Of a stretch of 64,000 nucleotides of DNA, positions 55,042 to 64,000 are shown one piece after another. Source of the DNA: Monoplex corrugatus (Eukaryota > Mollusca > Gastropoda > Littorinimorpha > Ranellidae); contig JAPXFY010000026.1 of NCBI GenBank assembly GCA_030674185.1, positions 51,426,746 to 51,490,745 on the forward strand. The letters are read 5' to 3'. The notes under the pieces are model-generated. The model did no database searches. It worked only from the letters and a program-made list of their open reading frames with translations, and was not told the DNA's origin. Every line of letters begins with the position of its first letter. Position 1 is the stretch's first letter. The translations under genes were made by a program, and so were the position numbers.

Positions 55042-56608
55042 CTACAGCCCAGGCTGCTGGGTCCGGAACTGGAGAGACGTACAAAGGGAGACAGTGATTG
55101 AACCTGGTGGCAAAGAGGTCCACGTGTGGTTTGAACCATGCTGCCCATACTGGCTCCAGGACTGCATGGGCCAGTGTCCATTCCGAGGGAAGAACCATGT
55201 GAGATCTGCTGAGAGAGTCCGCAAGTATGTTGATCTTTCCCGGGACATGCTTTGCTGAGAGCCGAATTGAGTGTTCCTCGCACCAGAGGAGGAGTTGTTC
55301 CGCTCTCCGAGACAGGGAGTGGGAGCGGGCGCCCCCTTGCTTGTTGATGTAACAAGCTACTGTGGTGTTGTCCGTGTTGATACGGACATGTTTTCCCCTC
55401 AGAAAGGGGAGAAACTCCCTGAGTGCCTGAAAAACTGCCTCCAGTTCCAACATGTTGATGTGGCAGGGCATGAGATCGGTTGACCACCGACCTGCTGCTG
55501 TCAGCGTGCCCACATGGGCTCCCCACCCGGAGGTGGACGCGTCCGTGAACAAGTCCTCCTGAGGAGGGGGCAGTGTGATAGGGACTCCCTGGGCTAGGCA
55601 TGACTGGGAGCGCCATTTGGTCACCGATGATTTGAACAAATGACCCAGGTGGACCGGAAGGTCCCACGGCTGAAGCGACTGTGACCAACGCTTCCGGAAT
55701 CCGCGTTGGAATTGCCGCTTGAGGAGACGACCCAGTGGCATTAGGGGTGCCAGCGACTCCATAAGGCCCAGTAGGAAGGCCAGCTTCCTGGCCGGGGCGT
55801 GAGGTTGAGGGAGCAGTTGGATTAGGAGGCCCTGAAGGCGCAATAAGCGCTGGGAAGTCGGAGTCACCCTCCACTTGGATGTGTCGAAGGACATGCCCAG
55901 GAACTGGAACTGTTTGGAGGGAGTGAGGTCCGACTTCTCCTCGTTGTAAACAAAGCCCAGGTTGTGACAGAGTCGCAGGACCTGGGAAGCTTGTTGTGCA
56001 CACTGTTCCTTGGAGGACGCGAGTAGAAGCCAATCGTCTAGATAGGCCTTGAGGCGGATACCCTTCCCCCGAACATGCATGCACAGTTCCCTCGCCACCT
56101 TCGTGAACAGCCAAGGGGCGGGTGCCAGACCGAAGGGCAGGGCCCTGAATTGGAAGATCCGGTTCCTCCAGACGAATCTGAGGTACTTCCTGTCCCTGGG
56201 GTGAATAAGGAGGTGGAAGTATGCATCCTTGAGGTCGATGGATATTCCCCAGTCGTCCGGGTGCAAGGCATCGCGGATGGACATAGGGGTTTCCATACGG
56301 AAATGGAGGACGCGGAGGAACCGGTTTAGGGGGGAGAGGTCCAGGATGGGCCTCCAGCCCTCCGAAGTTTTGGGGACCACAAAGATGCGGCCATAGAATC
56401 CCGGGGACGCACTGGAGGAAACCTCCTCCGTGGCCCCTTTGGCTAGCATCGAAAGAACCTCCTGATCAAGGGCCTGCAAGGCCAAGCGATCTCGAGGAAG
56501 TGCAAAAGCAGGGGGAGAGGGCGTGAGAGGGGCCTTCCTTGGGCCCCAAGGAAGGCGGAACTCCGACCTGATCACCCGCAGGGCCCACGGGCTGCCTCTC
56601 CCACGCAT
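54938..56608 (-). CDS. DIRS-like reverse transcriptase / RNase H
   Basis: Open for 556 codons on the minus strand. RT blocks: GFYGRIFVVPKTSEGWRPIL, LSPLNRFL, IDLKDAYFHLLIHP, FRALPFGLAPAPWLFTK and the active site AYLDDWLLLAS (about 56020-56045). RNase H: LFTDASTSGWGAH, NMLELEAVFQAL, INTDNTTVACYIN and KINILADSLSR. The C-terminal extension VDLFATRFNHCLPLYVSPVP is typical of DIRS polyproteins. Its end overlaps the start of the recombinase frame by about 100 bp. The natural frame seems to begin further upstream (HIDAW motif near 56615 in another frame), so there may be a frameshift close to 56600. Confidence 0.85.
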   Translation of the reverse strand: MRGRGSPWALRVIRSEFRLPWGPRKAPLTPSPPAFALPRDRLALQALDQEVLSMLAKGATEEVSSSASPGFYGRIFVVPKTSEGWRPILDLSPLNRFLRVLHFRMETPMSIRDALHPDDWGISIDLKDAYFHLLIHPRDRKYLRFVWRNRIFQFRALPFGLAPAPWLFTKVARELCMHVRGKGIRLKAYLDDWLLLASSKEQCAQQASQVLRLCHNLGFVYNEEKSDLTPSKQFQFLGMSFDTSKWRVTPTSQRLLRLQGLLIQLLPQPHAPARKLAFLLGLMESLAPLMPLGRLLKRQFQRGFRKRWSQSLQPWDLPVHLGHLFKSSVTKWRSQSCLAQGVPITLPPPQEDLFTDASTSGWGAHVGTLTAAGRWSTDLMPCHINMLELEAVFQALREFLPFLRGKHVRINTDNTTVACYINKQGGARSHSLSRRAEQLLLWCEEHSIRLSAKHVPGKINILADSLSRSHMVLPSEWTLAHAVLEPVWAAWFKPHVDLFATRFNHCLPLYVSPVPDPAAWAVDALSIPWANLIGYAFPRSPFWGKYCGRPGRTQRH

Positions 56609-58824
56609 CGATGTGTCGGGAGAGACTGCTCACAGGATCTCCCGTGGGGGGTGATGGCCTCAGGCCGGGGGTGAGTCATTGGGGGTTGGCCAGCTGAGAA
56701 GGAGCCGGCCTGCGGGCCTTAGGCCGGGGAACCGGCCGGCCTGAGTGCTGTTGCCTCTTCCTGTGCCCTTGGGGCCTGGAAGAGCCGCGGAACTTCGCCT
56801 GAGTGGGCCCATGGGATGGGTAGGCTGCTGGAGCCGGGCGCTTTGCTGCAGGGCGAGAGGGTCTCGAATGGAGGGCGAGGTCCCTTTTGATGTCAGCCTG
56901 GTGCTTCAGGATGGCTTGAAGTGGCTCCCGAAGAGGGAACCCAGCTGAATGGGTACCGTGCGCAAGGAGGCCTTGGCTGACGGTTAGCTAGCGACCGAGG
57001 ATGCCGCGAGAATGGCATCCCGCCTCGCCTTGACGGTGTTGAGGTACGTCCGGGCCAAGGCCTCTGTGGAGCATTTGAGCCCCTCTGCCATGGCCTAGAT
57101 AAAGGCCACGATGGTGGCAGAGTCAGGCGCCTGGCGTACCGCGAATGACTTGTGGTCTGGATCCTTAAGGGCTGCCGCCCGGCCGCCCAAGAAGAAGTCC
57201 ATGGCGGAGGCTGCCACCAGCCCCCGCCTCACGTTCTCCTCCCATTCCGCCAAGCATCTCTCCTTGAGGGAGATGTGCTGCGGCTGGGTCCGAGACCGAT
57301 CACTGACAAGGAGGTCCTCCTGTGTGAGGGAGAGGGGAGCCTCAGGGATGGCCTCATGGGCCATGAAGGGCTTCCGTTGGAAGGGGAGCGGGGCCGGCTT
57401 CAGGAATTTCCTGAAGGGCATGGCTCCCGGGAAGTCAGGCACGGATCCAGGGATGAAATCCTGTGCCTCTTTCCCCCTGGCGGTGTCCTGGACTCTCTTT
57501 AGGCAGTCAGCCACCATGTCGGACTCTTTGAGAAAAGAGGCACGTGGGGCTGAGGTAGGGTGAGCACTGAAAAGGTGCTTGGCCGAGCATGGCTTGGGAG
57601 CCTTGGGCTCTGGCACTGTGGATACCGCCTCCGGCGTGTGGCTTGCCAGCCGGTCCATGGCTTCTGGGAAGCAGAAGGCAGTGTGGGCAGGGGCCTCGTC
57701 CTCTGAGCTAGAGTCCGTGTCCTCTGGCCTGCCTATAGAGGGGGCGAGAGTCCGCGGAGTGTCTGACCGGGGTGCCACACCGGTGGGACCCAGGTCCGAG
57801 CCCCCAGGAGGTACCCCCGGGGGGGAATCCGACACCGGGGGTGCCGGAGGGGCTGGCGAGGATGAGGCCTGCGCCGGTGGGGCACCAGGCATAAAGCCAG
57901 GCCACCACGTGCATCCCGCGGCCGAGGCAGGGGGAAATCCCAATGTTGGGTGCCATGGTGCCATGTACAGTGCCATGGGATGCGGCATGGGCTGAGCCCG
58001 AGGGTACCAGGACCCTGACCCCATGAAGGGGAGGGCCTGGCCCACTGGTAATGGTCCCCGTGGGTCGGGGTATCCCCAGTGCCCAAAGGGCCAGCCTGCT
58101 GGGGGCCGCTTGGCATGTGCCAAGGCGCCCAAGTGCTCTGTCCGGAATGGGACAGAGATGTGCCAGCCCGCCGTGGGTCGCTTGGTAGTTGCCAAGGCAC
58201 CCAAGTGCTCTGTCCGGAATGGGACAGAGAGGTTGGGGCGGGGGCAGCAGCAGGCTGCGGGGGAGGAAGGGAGACAACCGGGGCGGATCGACGATCTGAC
58301 GCCTGTAAAAGGGGGGTTGTCTCCCTTGGCCCACCTGGCGAACCAGGGGGTGTCCCGCCTGGCGAACCAGGGGGTGAGCCAGTTTCAGTCAAAGTGCTGG
58401 CCTTCCTGCCTCCCGAAGGAGACCCATACCCAATTCGCCCTTCAGCCATAGGGGCTGAAACAGTATCAGCAGAACCGGAGTTAAGCTGTACGAAGGGGGC
58501 GAGCACAGAATCGACAGAACCGCAGTTGAGTCGATAACTGTGATGGGCAGTGTGAAGGCCGCAAAATGACGAAAAGTCAACTGAGCCGCAGCTGAGTTGA
58601 GGGCTCGTGGTCACCGCAACAGAACCGTAGCTGAGTTGCGATGACTTGTCGATAGAGTGAGAGAGAGAAGACGTAGAAGGGAGAGACAAAGTTGAAGAGA
58701 GAGCGGGTTTTGCACCGGTCGAACCACCGCTTTGTGGGTTTGAGAATTCGGCGGACGAAATCTTCTTAACCCTCGCTTTGCCACCCAATCGCTTCACATA
58801 AGTTTCTCCCTTAAACGAAAACAT
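56609..58824 (-). pseudogene. DIRS-like gag, frame-broken
   Basis: ATG at 58824 (MFSFKGETYVKRLGGKARVK) opens a Ser/Pro/Gly-rich frame. It shifts near 58200 into the frame 57095-58204, which carries GFMPGAPPAQASSSPAPPAP-like proline-rich sequence and then a structured part (SFLKESDMVADCLKRVQDTA, PFRKFLKPAPLPFQRKPF, AEWEENVRRGLVAASAMDFF). That part is interrupted by stops at about 57095 and 56988, after which the same reading continues (AMAEGLKCSTEALARTYL). Two near-identical segments (about 58082-58150 and 58165-58232) form a local duplication. Confidence 0.65.
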
Positions 58825-58928
58825 AGGCAAGACACAAAAACAACAACGACAATCGATCGATCGCGTAGCGAAATCGAAAAATACTTAGCTGCTCAGAGCG
58901 TACGAGGCGAGCTGGAAGATGGCTGCCG

Positions 58929-59069
58929 AGAAAAGAGGAAGAGCGCATGCGCAAGACATGGATACTCTCAGAGTTACTGTCCCTTCGGACTTTATTGTTA
59001 CGAGGCAGAATTGGCAAACCGCTGCCGCTTATTGCATTTGTGAGCCACGGTATAGTATGTGTAATTAAA
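58929..59069. repeat. DIRS-like inverted terminal repeat, right (5') copy
   Basis: GAAAAGAGGAAGAGCGCATG...GAGCCACGGTATAGTATGTG mirrors the left end. It precedes gag and presumably contains the promoter. Confidence 0.9.
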
Positions 59070-59690
59070 CTAACTTTTAGTTGAAATCTGATCACGAAAA
59101 ATGGAAAGAAAAGGATGACTGCTTTGACGAATGCACAAAAAACAAAACAAACGTGTTAAACATGTGTTGGTGTAAAGTGACTGCTTTGGCAAATACTCTA
59201 ATTAAATATCTGGATCTTAATGACATGGCAGCAATACTGTTTTCATCATATGCAAATGTTCAAAATCTTTTTATATCAAACGTAACAGACAGAGGATTGT
59301 GACTCTCACTCTCTTAGAAACGTAACAGACAGAGGATTGTGATTCTCACTCTCTTTGAAACATCCTTTCCCTAAATAAACTTCTCCCTGTAATGCTACCA
59401 TTACTCACAAAAACATCTTTCTATACTATTTGATGGATCAAATGTATGAAAACATATTCCAAATGTTATAATATAAAAACATGATCATGGGATCTTGGGT
59501 CAACATCTTCACCCATGACAAACAACTTCCTGTACCACTCTCATTCTCTGGATCCATATTGTCTATTTCACATCTGGTCACCACATGCGAGATCTTGCTG
59601 ATTTGGTTCTACGCACAATGAGAAGATGGTAATGTCAGCTTCGATGAAACACGGATTATGAAAATGCCTCCCTCTGAATGATTATCACTC
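59070..59690. other. No gene seen
   Basis: A short local duplication around AAACGTAACAGACAGAGGAT (59277-59345). Otherwise nothing recognised. Confidence 0.5.
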
Positions 59691-59724
59691 AAAACATGTT
59701 TGAAGTCTATTTTTCTTGGAAAAA

Positions 59725-60465
59725 TGAAAACTGTTTCATACTTATTGGAAAGAAGTTAGCAAGACCTGTTTCATATCTACCAGAAAGAAGTTAGCAAGAC
59801 CTATTTCACATCTACCAGAAAGAAGTTAGCAAGACCTATTTCATATCTACCAGAAAGAAGTTAGCAAGACCTATTTCATATCTACCAGAAAGAAGTTAGC
59901 AAGACCTATTTCATATCTACCAGAAAGAAGTTAGCAAGACCTATTTCATATCTACCAGAAAGAAGTTAGCAAGACCTATTTCATATCTACCAGAAAGAAG
60001 TTAGCAAGACCTATTTCATATCTACCAGAAAGAAGTTAGCAAGACCTATTTCATATCTACCAGAAAGAAGTTAGCAAGACCTATTTCACATCTACCAGAA
60101 AGAAGTTAGCAAGACCTATTTCATATCTACCAGAAAGAAGTTAGCAAGACCTATTTCATATCTACCAGAAAGAAGTTAGCAAGACCTATTTCATATCTAC
60201 CAGAAAGAAGTTAGCAAGACCTATTTCATATCTACCAGAAAGAAGTTAGCAAGACCTATTTCATATCTACCAGAAAGAAGTTAGCAAGACCTATTTCATA
60301 TCTACCAGAAAGAAGTTAGCAAGACCTATTTCATATCTACCAGAAAGAAGTTAGCAAGACCTATTTCATATCTACCAGAAAGAAGTTAGCAAGACCTATT
60401 TCACATCTACCAGAAAGAAGTTAGCAAGACTTATTTCATATCTACCAGAAAGAAGTTAGCAATAC
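59725..60465. repeat. 35-bp minisatellite, about 21 copies
   Basis: Units of ATATCTACCAGAAAGAAGTT plus AGCAAGACCTATTTC are almost identical; only occasional CACATC and TTATTTC variants occur. Confidence 0.95.
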
Positions 60466-60729
60466 TTATCAGCCATTTACTGAAGGATCTTTACCAAACT
60501 TGGGTCAAAGATGTGGATCGCTGAGGACTTGTGAGTGTATAAGTTTGGAAGTTATGATGCTAAGGTCATTATCACATGGACAAAAAAAAGGTGTGTGTGT
60601 GCGGGGGGGAGGGAAGGGGAGCCTAAAACCAGCACTTTTGGAAGAAAGTGTGTGGACAACACTTCTTCAGGAACTGCTGACTTTATTTCAAATTCTGTTT
60701 TCACTGTTGTGACAGTCTACCTTGTCCTC

Positions 60730-62446
60730 TCTAAGGTCATGGCCACATTGTGACAGTCTACATTGTCCTTACTTCATGTCACATTTTATTTCATCTGATG
60801 TTTCTGTAAGGTCATGGCCACATTGTGACAGTCTACATTGTCCTTACTTCATGTCATGTTTTATTTCATCTGATGTTTCTGTAAGGTCATGGCCACATTG
60901 TGACAGTCTACCTTGTCCTTACTTCATGTCATGTTTTATTTCATCTGATGTTTCTGTAAGGTCATGGCCACATTGTGACAGTCTACCTTGTCCTTACTTC
61001 ATGTCATGTTTTATTTCATCTGATGTTTCTGTAAGGTCATGGCCACATTGTGACAGTCTACCTTGTCCTTACTTCATGTCATGTTTTATTTCATCTGATG
61101 CTTCTGTAAGGTCATGGCCACATTGTGACAGTCTACCTTGTCCTTACTTCATGTCATGTTTTATTTCATCTGATGCTTCTGTAAGGTCATGGCCACATTG
61201 TGACAGTCTACCTTGTCCTTACTTCATGTCACATTTTATTTCATCTGATGTTTCTGTAAGGTCATGGCCACATTGTGACAGTCTACCTTGTCCTTACTTC
61301 ATGTCATGTTTTATTTCATCTGATGTTTCTGTAAGGTCATGGCCACATTGTGACAGTCTACCTTGTCCTTACTTCATGTCATGTTTTATTTCATCTGATG
61401 TTTCTGTAAGGTCATGGCCACATTGTGACAGTCTACCTTGTCCTTACTTCATGTCATGTTTTATTTCATCTGATGTTTCTGTAAGGTCATGGCCACATTG
61501 TCACAGTCTACCTTGTCCTTACTTCATGTCATGTTTTATTTCATCTGATGTTTCTGTAAGGTCATGGCCACATTGTGACAGTCTACCTTGTCCTTACTTC
61601 ATGTCATGTTTTATTTCATCTGATGTTTCTGTAAGGTCATGGCCACATTGTGACAGTCTACATTGTCCTTACTTCATGTCATGTTTTATTTCATCTGATG
61701 TTTCTGTAAGGTCATGGCCACATTGTGACAGTCTACCTTGTCCTTACTTCATGTCATGTTTTATTTCATCTGATGTTTCTGTAAGGTCATGGCCACATTG
61801 TGACAGTCTACCTTGTCCTTACTTCATGTCATGTTTTATTTCATCTGATGTTTCTGTAAGGTCATGGCCACATTGTCACAGTCTACCTTGTCCTTACTTC
61901 ATGTCATGTTTTATTTCATCTGATGTTTCTGTAAGGTCATGGCCACATTGTGACAGTCTACCTTGTCCTTACTTCATGTCATGTTTTATTTCATCTGATG
62001 TTTCTGTAAGGTCATGGCCACATTGTGACAGTCTACCTTGTCCTTACTTCATGTCATGTTTTATTTCATCTGATGTTTCTGTAAGGTCATGGCCACATTG
62101 TGAGTCTACCTTGACCTTATTTCATGTCATGTTTTATTTCATCTGATGCTTTGGTAAGGTCATGGTCACATTGTGAGTCTACCTTGTCCATACTTCATGT
62201 CATTCTGTAAGGTCATGGCCACACTGTCACAGTCTACCTTGTCCTTATTTCATGTCATGTTTTTATTTCATCTGATGCTTCTGTAAGGTCATGGCCACAT
62301 TGTGACAGTCTACCTTGACCTTACTTCATGTCATGTTTTACTTCATCTATGTTTCTGTAAGGTCATGGCCACACTGTCACAGTCTACCTTGTCTTTACTT
62401 CATGTCATGTTTTATTTCATCTGATGCTTCTCTAAGGTCATGGCCA
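60730..62446. repeat. 75-bp satellite, about 22 copies
   Basis: Units contain GACAGTCTACCTTGTCCTTA, CTTCATGTCATGTTTTATTT and GTAAGGTCATGGCCACATTG. The period is exactly 75 bp to about 62100 and then becomes irregular. As a multiple of three it leaves a 474-codon plus-strand frame of 25-residue repeats (SWPHCDSLPCPYFMSCF core), opened by a non-ATG codon. I do not regard it as a gene. Confidence 0.95.
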
Positions 62447-62884
62447 TACTGGCAAGTGTGAAATCTGGACTTCCTGGTGGAATACAAAAACATGCAAAAG
62501 GGGAGATTATTTAGAATGACTTCACCATCTTTTCTCCATTACCAAGCACAGAACCTGCTGACAATATGCGTACATATTTCTTTTCATCTGTTTTTCCAAT
62601 GCATGTTACTCACTCACAGGATGCCTTGTTTGTTTTCTATGTTATGGAGCGGTGATGCATTCTTGCTGGATGTCATATGATGTATTACTAGTCAAAAACA
62701 ATGGGTAATGCAAGTTAACCACAAGATATTTGACCTTTCTATTTTGTACACACCTCAAAACTCCAATTCATGTGTGACACGCTATCTTGATCTTCTTTTT
62801 CATACTTGGCATCAATAACACAACACTCCAAAATAAAAGTCTTGGTTCGAGTAAAACATACCATGCAATCATGAATCATGAAGT
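62447..62884. other. No gene seen
   Basis: No exon, transposon or tandem repeat recognised. Confidence 0.5.
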
Positions 62885-62940
62885 GAAACACAGACTGAAA
62901 CAGCCATGATCCTAATATCAAGAGTTAAGCATTCCTCATT
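62885..62940 (+). repeat. Dispersed repeat pair, right copy
   Basis: AACACAGACTGAAACAGCCA and AGAGTTAAGCATTCCTC match 52795-52852. Confidence 0.7.
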
Positions 62941-62989
62941 TCAAGCTACGAAGCCTTCTCCATTTTCTGAAGCCTTCCCCATTTTCCAA

Positions 62990-63440
62990 CGATGAATTTT
63001 CTTAGCATGAAGGTTGTTTCAAACGACGAAATCATTTATTTCGCAACTTTTGTGCTGGTAGAGTATTTACCATTTCAAAGGAGCACAGTAGTTCTACACT
63101 GGTGTTCTAGACAGCTGTTGTGACAAAAAAAAATAGAAGCTGTCCTTTTCAAAGAAAGCTCCATAGCATAGCACAAAATTGTTTCAAACTAAGAAACCAT
63201 TTGTTCAGCACTTTGTCCCAGTACACTATAACTACTTCACTGGATCAAAGTGCCTGTACTCAATGAACACAGATGTTCTCTTCACACAAAACAGAAGCCA
63301 ATTTTTTCAAATTCTTCAGCATGAAAGCTGTTTCAAACTTCAAACCACAAAACCTCTTCATTTGTCTTTGTATAGTATATAAAACCAACTAGAACACAGT
63401 TGTACATGAACACAGATGTTCGCTTCATACAGAAACCATC
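62990..63440. repeat. Weak degenerate repeat of about 120-150 bp
   Basis: Phrases such as GCATGAAAGCTGTTTCAAAC (63319) and GCATGAAGGTTGTTTCAAAC (63006), and TGAACACAGATGTTC (63263, 63408), recur loosely three times. Confidence 0.45.
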
Positions 63441-63483
63441 ACCACTACTATCAAGAACTTTGTGAAAATGTCTGCTGTTCATC

Positions 63484-63511
63484 ACAAAAAAAAAAAAAAA
63501 AAAAAAAAAAA
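63484..63511. repeat. A homopolymer
   Basis: About 27 A residues with no adjacent transposon end recognised. Confidence 0.8.
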
Positions 63512-63742
63512 GGGTGTGATGGCAGTGGCGTTCGTCTTCCCAAATCACACTCTACTTTTCTACAAGCTGTCGCTCAGAATGGCATTTCTAGGGAACAGTT
63601 TCCTACAACCGTTACATGCACGCATTTATCCGAGCACACCACACACACATATGCCAGTATGCACAAGTGTGCACACACACACACACATGCAAAGACTGTC
63701 AAAAGTGCAGAAAACAGCCAGCCAGCACTAGACGTAGCGTCA

Positions 63743-63884
63743 TCACGTGATGGAGTCCTGCTTTTTGTGGGCGGGGCGAGGCTTTATCTTCTGCGACATC
63801 TGCCACAGCACCTCCTCCCCTCGGTAATCGTCAAAGTTGTTCATCAACGCCTGCAGTTTATCGTTGCGTTTGAACCCGTATTGA
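63743..63884 (-). CDS. Terminal coding exon of an unidentified gene
   Basis: On the minus strand, an acceptor TTTTGGGGTTTGCAG ends just before 63884. One base completes a codon from the previous exon (outside the window), then 46 residues and a TGA (63743-63745) follow. The peptide starts QYGFKRNDKLQALMNNF and includes DDYRGEEVLWQMSQKIK, ending KKQDSIT. It is charged, has no membrane segment and uses GC-rich third positions (CTG, GTG, CAG, AAG) unlike its surroundings, matching the three exons of the other host gene. I do not recognise the family. The 3' untranslated region would extend to lower coordinates; no polyadenylation site could be assigned. Confidence 0.6.
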
Positions 63885-63969
63885 CTGCAAACCCCAAAAG
63901 CATCATGTGAGTAATTCATCTTAACTGATAAATTCAAAGCATAGAATAACGCTTGTTGTGTTAAGTCTA

Positions 63970-64000
63970 TAACCCTTTGACTCCTTCACCCTATCCACCA
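63970..64000. mobile_element. Nested-palindrome MITE, copy 6 (cut by the window edge)
   Basis: ATAACCCTTTGACTCCTTCA and CCCTATCCACCA match the left end of the family. Confidence 0.55.

Larger units (their letters stand above)
53319..59069 (-). mobile_element. DIRS-like tyrosine-recombinase retrotransposon, nearly complete
   Basis: A 5.75-kb element read on the minus strand. Inverted terminal repeats are at 53319-53491 and 58929-59069. An internal complementary region at 53561-53650 holds the complements of both outer ends joined head to head. Gene order from 59 to 53 kb is gag-like, RT plus RNase H, then tyrosine recombinase overlapping the RT frame. This architecture (inverted ends, ICR near the 3' end, YR in place of integrase) defines the DIRS group. 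Such elements are thought to integrate through a circular intermediate without target duplication. The RT/RNase H frame is open; gag and the end of YR are interrupted. Confidence 0.9.

Noticed and set aside
54747..56114. 455-codon minus-strand frame overlapping the DIRS-like RT as an extra gene
   Set aside because: It lies antiregister to a frame with clear RT and RNase H motifs, and its own product has no recognisable domain; GC-rich sequence leaves spurious frames open.
60722..62146. 474-codon plus-strand frame with 25-residue repeats
   Set aside because: The 75-bp period explains the open frame; it opens at a non-ATG codon and has no splice signals.

Overview
The window is eukaryotic and most likely from a mollusc, probably a gastropod. 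It has spliced genes with GT-AG introns, very long intergenic and intronic stretches, dense CA/GT/GA microsatellites, many minisatellites, tRNA-derived SINEs and a mixture of non-LTR, Gypsy-like and DIRS-like retrotransposons. I see no bacterial operon, rRNA gene, functional tRNA or CRISPR array. The gastropod assignment is an inference from the repeat style, not from a diagnostic gene.

Host genes. Two pieces of host gene are supported. The first is a minus-strand gene whose first coding exon (signal peptide, ATG at 20003) is at 19852-20003, its second exon at 14056-14161 and its third at 895-1186. It continues past the left edge. Splice sites and reading phases agree across all three exons (183 codons so far), and the product looks like a small secreted protein with a lysozyme/transglycosylase-like core. 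The second is the last coding exon (63743-63884, minus strand) of an unidentified gene that starts beyond the right edge. Everything else that is open is transposon-derived or a tandem repeat read as protein.

Layout. 1-900: hairpin MITE and a 37-bp minisatellite. 1.2-14.05 kb: intron of the secreted-protein gene, filled with a restriction-like-endonuclease LINE (2.3-5.7 kb, minus), an RTE-like LINE 3' fragment (6.1 kb) and a longer RTE-like copy (7.0-8.6 kb, minus), and a broken Gypsy-like LTR element (8.6-13.58 kb, plus). 14.16-19.85 kb: the next intron, carrying a 54-bp minisatellite, a 67-bp satellite and tandem copies of the exon 1 donor edge. 20-31 kb: CA arrays, SINE remnants, an I-like LINE with RNase H (22.05-24.17 kb, minus), an L2/CR1-like 3' end beside an RTE-like copy (25.6-27.63 kb), and a very uniform 24-bp satellite (29.06-30.56 kb). 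31-34.3 kb: a LINE sitting inside one copy of a tandemly duplicated GA-rich unit. 35-53 kb: CA array, SINE, a 2.75-kb array of a 64-bp repeat, LINE fragments and several minisatellites. 53.32-59.07 kb: a nearly complete DIRS-like retrotransposon (minus) with inverted ends and an internal complementary region. 59.7-62.45 kb: 35-bp and 75-bp tandem arrays. 62.5-64 kb: the terminal exon and the start of another MITE.

The strongest points for a second look are the uncharacterised secreted-protein gene whose exons all lie tight against tandem repeats, the DIRS-like element with its full diagnostic architecture, the TTAA-flanked nested-palindrome MITE family (six copies), and two LINEs each lying between blocks of the same microsatellite.
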